Below are positions 1 to 6,429 of a DNA stretch of 8,459 bases, piece after piece. The number at the start of each line of letters is the position of its first letter. The first letter of the stretch is position 1. The notes under the pieces were generated by a model. It did not search any database. It saw only the letters and a program-made list of their open reading frames with translations, and had not been told where the DNA came from. Origin of the DNA: Bacteroidetes bacterium CG2_30_32_10 (lineage in GTDB: Bacteria > Bacteroidota > Bacteroidia > Bacteroidales > CG2-30-32-10); the NCBI GenBank assembly GCA_001872995.1, contig MNXO01000060.1:1-8459 (forward strand), in the 5' to 3' direction. A program made the translations under genes and the position numbers.

Positions 1-66
1 CGCTTGTCGTTCGGACTTACGCACGGGTCGATGAAAGAAAGAGAATTTGAAAATTTGCTAATTTAG
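1..66 (+). CDS. possible C-terminal tail of a gene running off the left edge (unidentified)
   Basis: Frame 1 is open from the window edge to TAG at 64-66 and would encode about 21 residues (start RLSFGLTHGS, end FENLLI). The first 35 bases are clearly richer in G+C than the rest of the window, which would suit the end of a differently composed gene or a mobile or repeated segment. The stretch is too short to assign to a family and could be open by chance. No start is visible because the sequence begins at the edge. I do not recognise it. Confidence 0.2.
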   Translation, partial: RLSFGLTHGSMKEREFENLLI

Positions 67-225
67 CCGAGCTTTAGATTTGGTATTAAAAAACTTCTCA
101 GTGCAAGGTTTTTTCTAAAATTAGTTGCTTTCCTTTGCACTGATTTGCTGAGAAAGCATCATTTCTTCCTTTGTTATCAAAAGTATTATATTAATTCAGC
201 AGACCCTATTTAAAGTTTTTGTTTC
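67..225. other. AT-rich non-coding stretch with an imperfect inverted repeat
   Basis: No convincing gene is present on either strand; the short open stretches lack good starts or family resemblance. The one structural element is an imperfect inverted repeat: TCAGTGCAAGG at 98-108 pairs with CCTTTGCACTGA at 132-143, with one bulged T and a loop of about 23 nt. A nearby CTGAGAAAG at 148-156 could compete for the first arm. A chance-level promoter-like pair (TTTG at 54-57, TAGATTTG at 75-82) lies upstream on the plus strand. I see no function for certain. Confidence 0.4.
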
Positions 226-268
226 AAAACAAAATTAAGGTACTTGTTAAAAACAACGACCTTAATTT
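226..268 (-). terminator. intrinsic terminator of the metal-handling cluster
   Basis: A perfect 10-bp inverted repeat (AAATTAAGGT at 232-241, ACCTTAATTT at 259-268) encloses a second stem (TTGTT at 244-248, AACAA at 252-256), with a 2x2 internal mismatch and a 3-nt loop. Read on the minus strand, the last arm runs straight into TTTTGTTTTG, a U-rich tract. The plus-strand side has no such tract, so the terminator works for minus-strand transcription. It begins about 24 nt after the stop codon of the HMA gene and closes that transcript. Confidence 0.8.
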
Positions 269-292
269 ATCCTATTCGCTCATTATCTATCA

Positions 293-649
293 TTAATGTT
301 TCTCATTCCCTTTCTTACAACAAGGAGGTAGTTTTTCGTAAGCCACCTTATCAGCAGCCACACTATCCGCATCATAGCCAAGTTTAGAAAGAGCCAATCT
401 TAAATTGTCCGAATTGGTTTTGCTTGTTTTGTATTTGATGGTAGCAATTTTGGTATCTAAATCTAGAACAACATCTATTACGCCTTTTTCAAAAGCAATA
501 TTTTGTTCAATACGATCTTTACACATACCGCATACAGCAGAAGTTAATATTTTTATTTCATCCACTTTTTTAGTTTCCTGAGCAAAAGTAGATTTGGTTA
601 TCAGCAATACCATTATTGCCAATGCTAATGTTTTAATAACTGTTTTCAT
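293..649 (-). CDS. secreted heavy-metal-associated (HMA) domain protein, MerP/CopZ-like
   Basis: This encodes a 118-residue periplasmic metal-binding protein. Residues 1-23 form a signal peptide (MKTVIK, a hydrophobic core, then a STFA/Q cleavage site). The mature part is one HMA ferredoxin-like domain, about residues 30-98, with the metal-binding loop CGMC at 40-43. The tail adds a second possible ligand cluster, PPCC at 108-111, and ends in His118. In this family the CxxC pair binds Cu(I), Hg(II), Zn or similar and passes it to a partner. I chose ATG at 649 because it gives a clean signal peptide; reading further upstream would run into the end of the receptor gene. It is the last gene of the cluster, 43 bp after the receptor stop and just before the terminator. 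The metal is inferred, not shown. Domain assignment is firm. Confidence 0.93.
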   Translation of the reverse strand: MKTVIKTLALAIMVLLITKSTFAQETKKVDEIKILTSAVCGMCKDRIEQNIAFEKGVIDVVLDLDTKIATIKYKTSKTNSDNLRLALSKLGYDADSVAADKVAYEKLPPCCKKGNEKH

Positions 650-692
650 ATTTATTATTTTTAAATTATTTTTTATTTTGAAGTACATAACG

Positions 693-1610
693 TTATTTAA
701 TAGCAAACCGCATACCACCATAAAATACCCTTCCAGTAATTGGACCCCAAACCATAGAAGTATCAAAATGTGTATGATAAGGTATAAAAGGTTCTGTGAT
801 AGGATCTTTCTGTGTAAAATTCATTAAATTCTCAACTCCTAAGTATACATCTATATACTTTTTAAATTTCTTTGTTATTTGTGCATTGATAATATAATAT
901 TGTGGAGTTCTTTCATAATCTTTTCTTACAATTTCAGGCATTTTACTTTGTGGAGAAATTCTTGCACTGCCGTTAAACTGAGAGGTTACATCAAACTTCC
1001 ATTTGTCAAACTTGGTAGCATAAGATATGGTAACCAATCCTTTGTAACGATTCAATAACAATCGATCGACCAAAACTGAGTCAATAGTAGTTTTGGCATC
1101 ATTGATACGATAAGCCAAAAGTATTGATAAGCGTTTAAAAGGTTCAAAAGTCAGTTGTGCCTGATAACTATTTGAATACGATTTGCCTTTAAGATTATAA
1201 AAGTATGCTGTTTCTGGTGCATGGTCTAAATCTACAATAACCTGATTGATAAATTCTGTTCTATAAACATCAATACTAAATTCTGCTTTATTCTTAAACA
1301 GTTTAAAGTCTTTGGTTAAATTTATACCATAATTGGCAGCTTTTTCCTGTTTTAATGGTTCGGTAACAACAAATGTTCTTTGACTTGCCAGTAGGTACAA
1401 ATTCTCCGAAATAATATTGGCAGTTCTGTATCCCAACCCTGCAGAAGCTCTTAAAACGATGGTGCTATCAATCTGGTATCTTATATTTGCTCTAGGAGTA
1501 AAGAAAAGTCCATATTTGTTATGGTAATCTGCCCTGATGCCAGCAATAGCAGAAAATCTAGTTAAAAAACTATAAGTGTATTCAAAGAATGCACCAGGTA
1601 CTGTTTTTTT
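693..1610 (-). CDS. TonB-dependent receptor, C-terminal barrel part (downstream of a frame break)
   Basis: This frame holds the C-terminal half of the outer-membrane beta-barrel begun at 3091. It is open from the A7 run (plus 1604-1610) down to TAA at 693. The part nearest the break reads TVPGAFFEYTYSF, then FFTPRANIRY and LRASAGLGYRTANI, all typical of the conserved mid-barrel of Bacteroidota TonB receptors. The end reads GRVFYGGMRFAIK, a normal barrel terminus. There is no ATG start: a TAG lies just upstream of the A run, and the first usable start-like codon is TTG at 1436, inside a barrel strand. On its own this piece therefore has no signal peptide or plug and would not be functional. 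Adding one A to the A7 run, or a -1 slip there, joins it to the upstream part to give about 799 residues, a normal size for the family. Confidence 0.85.
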   Translation of the reverse strand, partial: KKTVPGAFFEYTYSFLTRFSAIAGIRADYHNKYGLFFTPRANIRYQIDSTIVLRASAGLGYRTANIISENLYLLASQRTFVVTEPLKQEKAANYGINLTKDFKLFKNKAEFSIDVYRTEFINQVIVDLDHAPETAYFYNLKGKSYSNSYQAQLTFEPFKRLSILLAYRINDAKTTIDSVLVDRLLLNRYKGLVTISYATKFDKWKFDVTSQFNGSARISPQSKMPEIVRKDYERTPQYYIINAQITKKFKKYIDVYLGVENLMNFTQKDPITEPFIPYHTHFDTSMVWGPITGRVFYGGMRFAIK

Positions 1611-3091
1611 CTATCCCAATTGTATTTCACCAACTTATAATCATACAAAGTAGTAATATCATGCATAGAAGGTGATGTACCTGCAGGATAATTATTCACC
1701 TGATAAATATACCTGAACTGAGTCTGATTATAACCTTCTTTAAAATCATCATACAAATAACTCATTCCTGTTGAATACTTATGATTTGTATTTCCTATAA
1801 TCGACTGGAAAATAAGATTTGCATAAAAACTTTGTTCTTTACCATAATAATTGTTTACCCCAAAGAAACCAGACTGGTCATGATGGATACCTGAAAGTAT
1901 CAAACCTACACTCTGATAAGGTTTTGAAGGAAACATAATTCCGTTTTTCCAGAATATCTCCGAACGTTTGGTATCTAATCCAAAACCATAAGGCAATGTT
2001 TTAGTATTAATTCTTGCGGTATCAAAAACAAAAGAGCTTTTATTATAATCCATGGTTCCACCACTTCGGTGTTCCTCAAGGTATTTTACACCAAATCGCG
2101 ATACATATTTGTCTTTATTTATATAATCCCAACGGTTAAAAATATTAATGGTGTTTACCAAAGGTAGATCCATAAAATTCTCTCCCAGTTTAACTTTTTC
2201 ACCATTTAAATTAATGGTTGTTGAATCTATACGATTAATTTTATTTCTAAAATCTGAACCATGAAGAAGAATCATTGTGCTAAGTTTGTCACCAAATTTA
2301 TAAGAAGCGTTCAAATTGGCTTCCAATCGTTGATTACTATTGGCAAATACATTTACAAAAAGCTTTTCAGAAGTAGAAGGTTTTTTATATTCCACATTAA
2401 TCTGACCAGTAATAGATTCGTATCCATTGATAACCGATGAAGTCCCTTTGGAAATCTGAATTGATTCCATCCACGAACCAGGGATGTAGTTTAGCCCATA
2501 AGATGAAGCCATTCCCCTTACAGAGGGTATGTTTTCTGTTTGAATTTGACTATAAATACCTGATAATCCTAATAATTGAATTTGTTTGCCTCCTGTTAAT
2601 GCATCACTGTATGAAACATCAACAGAAGCATTAGTTTCAAAACTTTCTGATAGGTTGCAACATGCAGCTCTATATAGTTCACCAGTAGTTAAAACCTGAA
2701 CCTGTCGTGGATTTAATTTCGAAATGTAATTATTACCCAAATCGCCCTTAACTACCACTTCATTTAATTCTTTTTTATTAGAATTTAACTGAATATCGAG
2801 ATTTGTTTCAGCAGCATCAATAGTTAAAGTGTCTGATGCATATCCAACAAAACTTATTATCATTTTATAATTAGTGATACCTTTCTTTGAAAGAATAAAA
2901 TGACCATTTTTGTCTGTGGAAGTTCCTTTGGTTGTTCCAAGCCAGAAAACATTGGTGCCTGGTAATGGATTTTTACTATTTTCGTTTATTAATTCATACA
3001 CTGTGCCTGTAATGGTTTGGGTATAGGCATTTATAAAGTTAAAACATATCAACAACACTGTTAATATAGTTTTAATATATGTTTTTAACAT
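1562..3091 (-). CDS. TonB-dependent outer-membrane receptor, N-terminal part (frame-broken)
   Basis: This is the front part of a TonB-dependent receptor, an outer-membrane barrel that imports scarce ligands using proton-motive force relayed by TonB. The signal peptide spans residues 1-25. A carboxypeptidase-regulatory-like domain, typical of Bacteroidota receptors, follows at about 26-105 (TGTVYE, TDKNGHF, FVGY). The NEVVVKG linker is at 110-116. The plug domain is at about 120-235 (ITGQINVEYKKP at its end), and barrel strands follow. The plug contains the pair CC at 144-145 in a region reading RAACCNLSES, which I recall from receptors lying next to HMA and copper genes. The true frame is lost after Lys496 at the A7 run; 13 unrelated residues then lead to TAA at 1562. 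ATG at 3091 is supported by the signal peptide. The gene sits between a Cys-rich small protein and an HMA protein, pointing to metal or metallophore uptake; the ligand is inferred. Confidence 0.93.
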   Translation of the reverse strand: MLKTYIKTILTVLLICFNFINAYTQTITGTVYELINENSKNPLPGTNVFWLGTTKGTSTDKNGHFILSKKGITNYKMIISFVGYASDTLTIDAAETNLDIQLNSNKKELNEVVVKGDLGNNYISKLNPRQVQVLTTGELYRAACCNLSESFETNASVDVSYSDALTGGKQIQLLGLSGIYSQIQTENIPSVRGMASSYGLNYIPGSWMESIQISKGTSSVINGYESITGQINVEYKKPSTSEKLFVNVFANSNQRLEANLNASYKFGDKLSTMILLHGSDFRNKINRIDSTTINLNGEKVKLGENFMDLPLVNTINIFNRWDYINKDKYVSRFGVKYLEEHRSGGTMDYNKSSFVFDTARINTKTLPYGFGLDTKRSEIFWKNGIMFPSKPYQSVGLILSGIHHDQSGFFGVNNYYGKEQSFYANLIFQSIIGNTNHKYSTGMSYLYDDFKEGYNQTQFRYIYQVNNYPAGTSPSMHDITTLYDYKLVKYNWDRKKQYLVHSLNTLIVF

Positions 3092-3161
3092 AATATTGTT
3101 TGTTTAAGTTTAAATTATATAAAATAATATCTTTCTGGCTTAGTAAAACAAGAAAACTAAA

Positions 3162-3629
3162 CTAAACAAACAAAGGAATCTTAAGCTGATTGAATGATAT
3201 TATTAATGCTCTCCCGTATAATAGAGGTGGATGAAAGTAATGTGAAGCTATCTTTTCACCAATTGCTTTATTTTCAGATGAAATTTTGATTTTTATCGGA
3301 ATAAAATCAGATAACAATGTAAAAGATTTATCTTCCGATAATTTAGTAACAACCGGCAACATATAGCTGCTTGATTTAATCAGTAAATGTTTATTCTGAC
3401 AACATTCCGAATTATCTATACTGGTATCTGTTTCTTGTTTTGAATTAGGAGGTTCTTCAAATCTTTCGCAACAACATATTGGTTTAGATTTCACCAATTC
3501 ATTAAATACAATATGTTTTGTTGTATTCATACAATCGCAGATGTGAATATATAAAGTAAATCCTGTTGAACTGATAAAAAACACTAGAACCATCAAAATA
3601 ATACTTGCTTTTTTTATCCAGTTATTCAT
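3162..3629 (-). CDS. small Cys/His-rich membrane-anchored protein, HYC_CC_PP-family-like
   Basis: This encodes 155 residues with one N-terminal hydrophobic segment at about 7-28 (signal peptide or membrane anchor). An extracytoplasmic part rich in possible metal ligands follows: HICDC at 29-33, CCC at 52-54, ECC at 76-78, His81 and HPP at 133-135. The order H-x-C, then Cys pairs, then a late PP resembles the small HYC_CC_PP family of Bacteroidota, found near TonB receptors and HMA proteins. Here the first motif is HIC rather than HYC. The biochemical role of that family is not established to my knowledge. ATG at 3629 is preferred over the adjacent GTG at 3632. It is the first gene of the minus-strand cluster, 70 bp before the receptor. 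Soft-metal binding at the envelope is inferred from the cysteines and neighbours. That the gene is real is likely; the family assignment is from motif memory only. Confidence 0.75.
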   Translation of the reverse strand: MNNWIKKASIILMVLVFFISSTGFTLYIHICDCMNTTKHIVFNELVKSKPICCCERFEEPPNSKQETDTSIDNSECCQNKHLLIKSSSYMLPVVTKLSEDKSFTLLSDFIPIKIKISSENKAIGEKIASHYFHPPLLYGRALIISFNQLKIPLFV

Positions 3630-3885
3630 CACTATTTAGTATTTTAATATAATATATTCAAATATTACAATACAAAAATACAAAATTAAAAAGAAATTTC
3701 ATAATTTTATTAAAGAAATATTAAAGAAAGACATTTGCAATACTTGGCGAGCAAACTACTTCAATATAGCAATGAACAATTTATATATTTCTTTATTAGC
3801 AAAATTTTGTTTTAATTATAAGTAAATTCCCGAATATTTCTGTTGGTTAAACAATAAATAAAATCATTTTTAGTTTTCAAATTTC
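3630..3885. other. divergent AT-rich intergenic region
   Basis: This lies between two divergent transcripts: the metal cluster leftward and rbfA rightward. No gene is visible on either strand. It contains a perfect 10-bp palindrome CAAAATTTTG at 3800-3809, which could be an operator or simply AT-rich chance. Two minus-strand TAnnTTTG matches lie near 3673-3688. No SD-like sequence precedes the ATG at 3629, as is usual in this phylum. Confidence 0.5.
3673..3688 (-). promoter_or_regulatory. candidate -7 elements for the metal cluster
   Basis: On the minus strand, two tandem matches to the Bacteroidota -7 consensus TAnnTTTG occur: TATTTTTG (3680-3673) and TAATTTTG (3688-3681). They would give a leader of roughly 40 nt before the ATG at 3629. 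No TTTG or TTG is found at the right distance upstream for a -33 element, and the stretch is very AT-rich, so this is a weak call. Confidence 0.3.
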
Positions 3886-3918
3886 TTTGAACAATTTAAT
3901 TATAAATTTCTACCTTTG
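3886..3918 (+). promoter_or_regulatory. Bacteroidota-type promoter of rbfA
   Basis: The -33 element TTTG (3886-3889) is separated by 21 nt from TACCTTTG (3911-3918), an exact match to the -7 consensus TAnnTTTG of Bacteroidota primary-sigma promoters. The expected transcription start, about 4-8 nt after the -7 element, falls at about 3922-3926, almost on the ATG at 3926. The transcript should therefore have little or no 5' leader. Confidence 0.8.
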
Positions 3919-3925
3919 CACCAAT

Positions 3926-4264
3926 ATGGATGCAACACGACAAAATAAAATTGACCGCCTGATTCAGAAAGTATTAGGCGAAATATTTCAACTAAAAAGC
4001 CGTTCTTTATTCGATGGAGCTATGATAACTGTTACAAGAGTTAACGTTACAAAAGATTTGTCTCTTGCCAGAGTTTACCTTAGTTTGTTTGCTACAAAAG
4101 ATCAACAAGCACTAATTGTTAAAATAAAAGCTTCCTCCAAAGAAATAAAGCGAGAACTTGCTGCTAAAGTCAAAAATCAACTTCGCCTTATGCCCGAATT
4201 AGAATATTTCTTAGATGATAGCCTCGATTATATTGAAAATATTGATAAATTATTAAAACAATAA
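3926..4264 (+). CDS. rbfA: ribosome-binding factor A (RbfA)
   Basis: RbfA is a cytoplasmic assembly factor that binds the 30S subunit and helps mature the 5' end of 16S rRNA, notably during cold growth. The 112-residue product has the usual length and the single KH-type fold. Recognisable parts are the N-terminal helix RQNKIDRLIQKVLGEIF, the strand ITVTRVNVTKDLSLARVYLS at about 34-53, and the helix with QLRLMPELEYFLDDSLDY at about 85-102, which matches the RbfA signature. I chose ATG at 3926 rather than the upstream TTG at 3887, because TTG overlaps the -33 element of the promoter and its extra 13 residues do not resemble RbfA. It heads a probable operon with the methyltransferase and permease genes that follow. 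Confidence 0.95.
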   Translation: MDATRQNKIDRLIQKVLGEIFQLKSRSLFDGAMITVTRVNVTKDLSLARVYLSLFATKDQQALIVKIKASSKEIKRELAAKVKNQLRLMPELEYFLDDSLDYIENIDKLLKQ

Positions 4265-4274
4265 ATTTCAATTG

Positions 4275-4320
4275 CGATTTGCGATTTTTTAGCCCCAATC
4301 AAAAATGAATCATAAATCGT
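4275..4320. repeat. degenerate CGATTT/AAATCG inverted repeat between rbfA and the methyltransferase gene
   Basis: The 86-bp gap contains CGATTT at 4275-4280, CGATTTTT starting at 4282, and, inverted, AAAAATGAATC at 4301-4311 and AAATCG at 4314-4319. These can fold into an imperfect stem around the loop AGCCCCAATC. The same word AAATCGT recurs in the next intergenic gap (5192-5198). This looks like a short dispersed intergenic repeat. It lacks a uniform stem and U-tract good enough to call it a terminator. Confidence 0.4.
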
Positions 4321-4350
4321 TTTTCATAAACTAATAATCAAAAAAAAACT

Positions 4351-5157
4351 ATGCAATACGACCCCATTAAACGTTCCTTAGGAAAAGTTTTTAACAAAAA
4401 ACCATTCTTAAGAAAATTATTCTATCATTTACTCGATTTATTACTTCTTCGAACTTGGCATATCAAAAAAGAAATTAGGATATGGGCGAAGAGCAGAAGC
4501 ATTAATGTTAACATTTTAGATGCTGGTTCTGGCTTCGGACAATATTCTTATTTTCTTACTCGCTTCAATTCAAAATACAATATCACTGGAACCGATATTA
4601 AAGAAGAACAAATCGAAGATTGCACCAATTTCTTTAAAAAAATAGGCAAACAACAAGTAAGTTTCAAAGTTGCTGATTTAACTACTTATGTTGAAACAGA
4701 ATATTACGATATGATTCTTTCGGTGGATGTAATGGAACATATTCTCGAAGATGTGTTGGTTTTTAAAAACTTTCATGCTTCGCTAAAAACAGGAGGAATG
4801 GTTTTAATATCTACTCCATCAGACCAAGGCGGTTCCGATGCTCACGACGAAGAAGACGAATCTTTCATTGAAGAACACGTAAGAAATGGATACAATATTT
4901 CAGAAATTCAAGACAAATTAAAATCAGCAGGTTTCTCTAAAACAGAAGCATATTACGCTTATGGCAAACCAGGAAGTCTATCGTGGCGACTTTCAATGAA
5001 ATATCCTATTCAATTGCTTGGTATTTCTAAATTGTTTTTTATCATCATTCCGTTTTACTATTTAATTACTTTTCCATTTTGCTTGATACTTAACTATTTA
5101 GATGTAAATAACAAACAAAATTCAGGTACAGGACTTATTGTTAAAGCTTGGAAATAG
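4351..5157 (+). CDS. class I SAM-dependent methyltransferase
   Basis: This encodes 268 residues with a Rossmann-type methyltransferase core (Methyltransf_11/23-like). Motif I is ILDAGSGFGQ at 55-64, which binds S-adenosylmethionine. The acidic ribose-binding end of strand 2 is at GTDI, 80-83 (Asp82). Motif IV is YYDMILSVDVMEHI at 118-131, and the post-motif strand GGMVLISTP is at 148-156. The C-terminal part has a hydrophobic stretch at about 226-249 (FFIIIPFYYLITFPFCLI), which could attach it to the inner membrane or bind a lipid-like substrate. The substrate cannot be told from sequence. ATG at 4351 follows an A-rich run with no clear SD. It lies between rbfA and an FtsX-type permease and probably shares their transcript. 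Confidence 0.9.
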   Translation: MQYDPIKRSLGKVFNKKPFLRKLFYHLLDLLLLRTWHIKKEIRIWAKSRSINVNILDAGSGFGQYSYFLTRFNSKYNITGTDIKEEQIEDCTNFFKKIGKQQVSFKVADLTTYVETEYYDMILSVDVMEHILEDVLVFKNFHASLKTGGMVLISTPSDQGGSDAHDEEDESFIEEHVRNGYNISEIQDKLKSAGFSKTEAYYAYGKPGSLSWRLSMKYPIQLLGISKLFFIIIPFYYLITFPFCLILNYLDVNNKQNSGTGLIVKAWK

Positions 5158-5183
5158 TAAAAACGATGTATCAATCCAAAATA

Positions 5184-5213
5184 GTAAATCAAAATCGTAT
5201 CTCGTAAATCAAA
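5184..5213 (+). repeat. 10-bp direct repeat GTAAATCAAA, 20-bp period
   Basis: GTAAATCAAA occurs at 5184-5193 and again at 5204-5213, exactly 20 bp apart, in the 57-bp gap before the permease gene. The intervening bases contain AAATCGT, also seen in the gap before the methyltransferase gene. The second copy ends just before the TTG start codon at 5215. It may be a remnant of a short dispersed repeat or a binding site. Confidence 0.55.
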
Positions 5214-5214
5214 T

Positions 5215-6429
5215 TTGAGACTTTCAGTTTACATAGCAAAACGATACCTTTTCTCCAAGAAAACAAACAATATCATTAATATTATTACTAAGGTATCAAT
5301 TTCTTCCGTTACAATAGGGGCTTTAGCTTTAATTGTGGTGCTATCGGTTTTTAATGGTTTCGAAAAGCTAGTATTAACATTATCCAACACCATAATACCA
5401 GACATTCAGATAAGTGCTAATGAAGGTAAAACATTTGATGCGTTTACAATTCCCTCTGATAAAATTAAGAAATTAAATGGGGTTCTTTATTATTCCGAAG
5501 TAATTGAAGAAAACGCTTTATTACAATACAAGTCCAAACAATTTCTTGCAACTTTGAAAGGAGTAGGGGGCGATTACCAAAAAATGACCCGTCTCGACAC
5601 AATGATTGTTCAAGGAAAATATCTTTTGAAAAACGAAAATGCTTACTATGCAATAGTAGGGCAGGGGATAGCCAATAATCTTTCGATAAACCCTAACGAT
5701 TTTCTTACTCCAATTACCGTTTATATTCCTAAAAGAGGCAGAAGTGTTTCACTCGACCCTACAGAGGCTTTTAATTCTGAAAACATGTTATCTTCTGGAA
5801 TTTTTTCTATTCAACAAGAATATGATATTAAATATGTGTTTGTTCCTATCGAGTTTACACGATTACTTTTGGATTATAAAAACGAAGTTACCTCCATAGA
5901 AATAGGATTGGCACCAAATGCAAAAAAAGAAGAAGTTCAGAAACAAATACAACAATTGGTAGGGAACCAATTTAAAGTAAAAAACCGATTTCAAACGCAA
6001 GAAATACTTTATAAAGTTATTAAATCAGAAAAATGGGCGGTGTTTTTTATTCTAACATTCATTTTGCTTATTGCCACATTCAACATTATTGGTTCCATTT
6101 CGATGCTCATCATTGATAAGAAGAAAGATATAGAAACATTATCGAGCATGGGAGCTGATTTAAAGCTTATCAGGCGAATATTTTTGATGGAAGGAATGCT
6201 AATTTCTTTTATTGGGGCAATTTCTGGTTTAATTTTAGGAACAATTATTTGTTTAATCCAAATAAAATTTGGTTTGTTAAAAATTGGCGCGGCTGGAAGC
6301 TTTGTTATTAACGATTATCCTGTTCATATTCAACTGATGGATTATGTATATGTTTTCTTCACAGTTATTATAATCGGTTATTTTGCAGCATGGTATCCAG
6401 TTCGTCAAATCAAAGGAAAAAATCTTTGA
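5215..6429 (+). CDS. FtsX-like ABC permease, LolC/LolE type
   Basis: This encodes a 404-residue inner-membrane permease of the FtsX/MacB-like class, with four membrane segments: about 26-47, then a large periplasmic domain to about 270, then about 274-298, 325-350 and 375-396. The N-terminus (IAKRYLFSKK, NIITKVSISSVTIG, VLSVFNGFE) and the core motif DKKKDIETLSSMGAD at 301-315 are those of the LolC/LolE family. That family extracts lipoproteins from the inner membrane together with the ATPase LolD. No ATPase gene is present here, so the partner must lie elsewhere. The start is TTG at 5215: an in-frame TAA lies at 5185-5187, no ATG lies between, and the family N-terminus begins at residue 2-4. 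It is 57 bp after the methyltransferase gene and probably in the same operon. Family firm; exact substrate inferred. Confidence 0.92.
   Translation: MRLSVYIAKRYLFSKKTNNIINIITKVSISSVTIGALALIVVLSVFNGFEKLVLTLSNTIIPDIQISANEGKTFDAFTIPSDKIKKLNGVLYYSEVIEENALLQYKSKQFLATLKGVGGDYQKMTRLDTMIVQGKYLLKNENAYYAIVGQGIANNLSINPNDFLTPITVYIPKRGRSVSLDPTEAFNSENMLSSGIFSIQQEYDIKYVFVPIEFTRLLLDYKNEVTSIEIGLAPNAKKEEVQKQIQQLVGNQFKVKNRFQTQEILYKVIKSEKWAVFFILTFILLIATFNIIGSISMLIIDKKKDIETLSSMGADLKLIRRIFLMEGMLISFIGAISGLILGTIICLIQIKFGLLKIGAAGSFVINDYPVHIQLMDYVYVFFTVIIIGYFAAWYPVRQIKGKNL

Noticed and set aside
94..187. Minus-strand open stretch of about 30 codons
   Set aside because: It follows an in-frame stop without any start codon, and its bases are explained by the inverted repeat.
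650..766. Longer N-terminus for the HMA protein
   Set aside because: It would overlap the end of the receptor gene and bury the signal peptide; ATG at 649 gives a clean one.
594..827. Plus-strand open frame of 77 codons
   Set aside because: It lies antisense to the HMA gene start and the end of the receptor gene; low-complexity translation with no family resemblance.
2437..2634. Plus-strand open frame of 65 codons
   Set aside because: It is antisense to the receptor plug region, which is clearly coding on the minus strand.
3887..3925. TTG start at 3887 for rbfA
   Set aside because: The codon forms the -33 promoter element, and the extra 13 residues do not resemble RbfA.
5465..5653. Minus-strand open frame of 62 codons
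   Set aside because: It is a shadow of the permease gene, with no plausible protein features.
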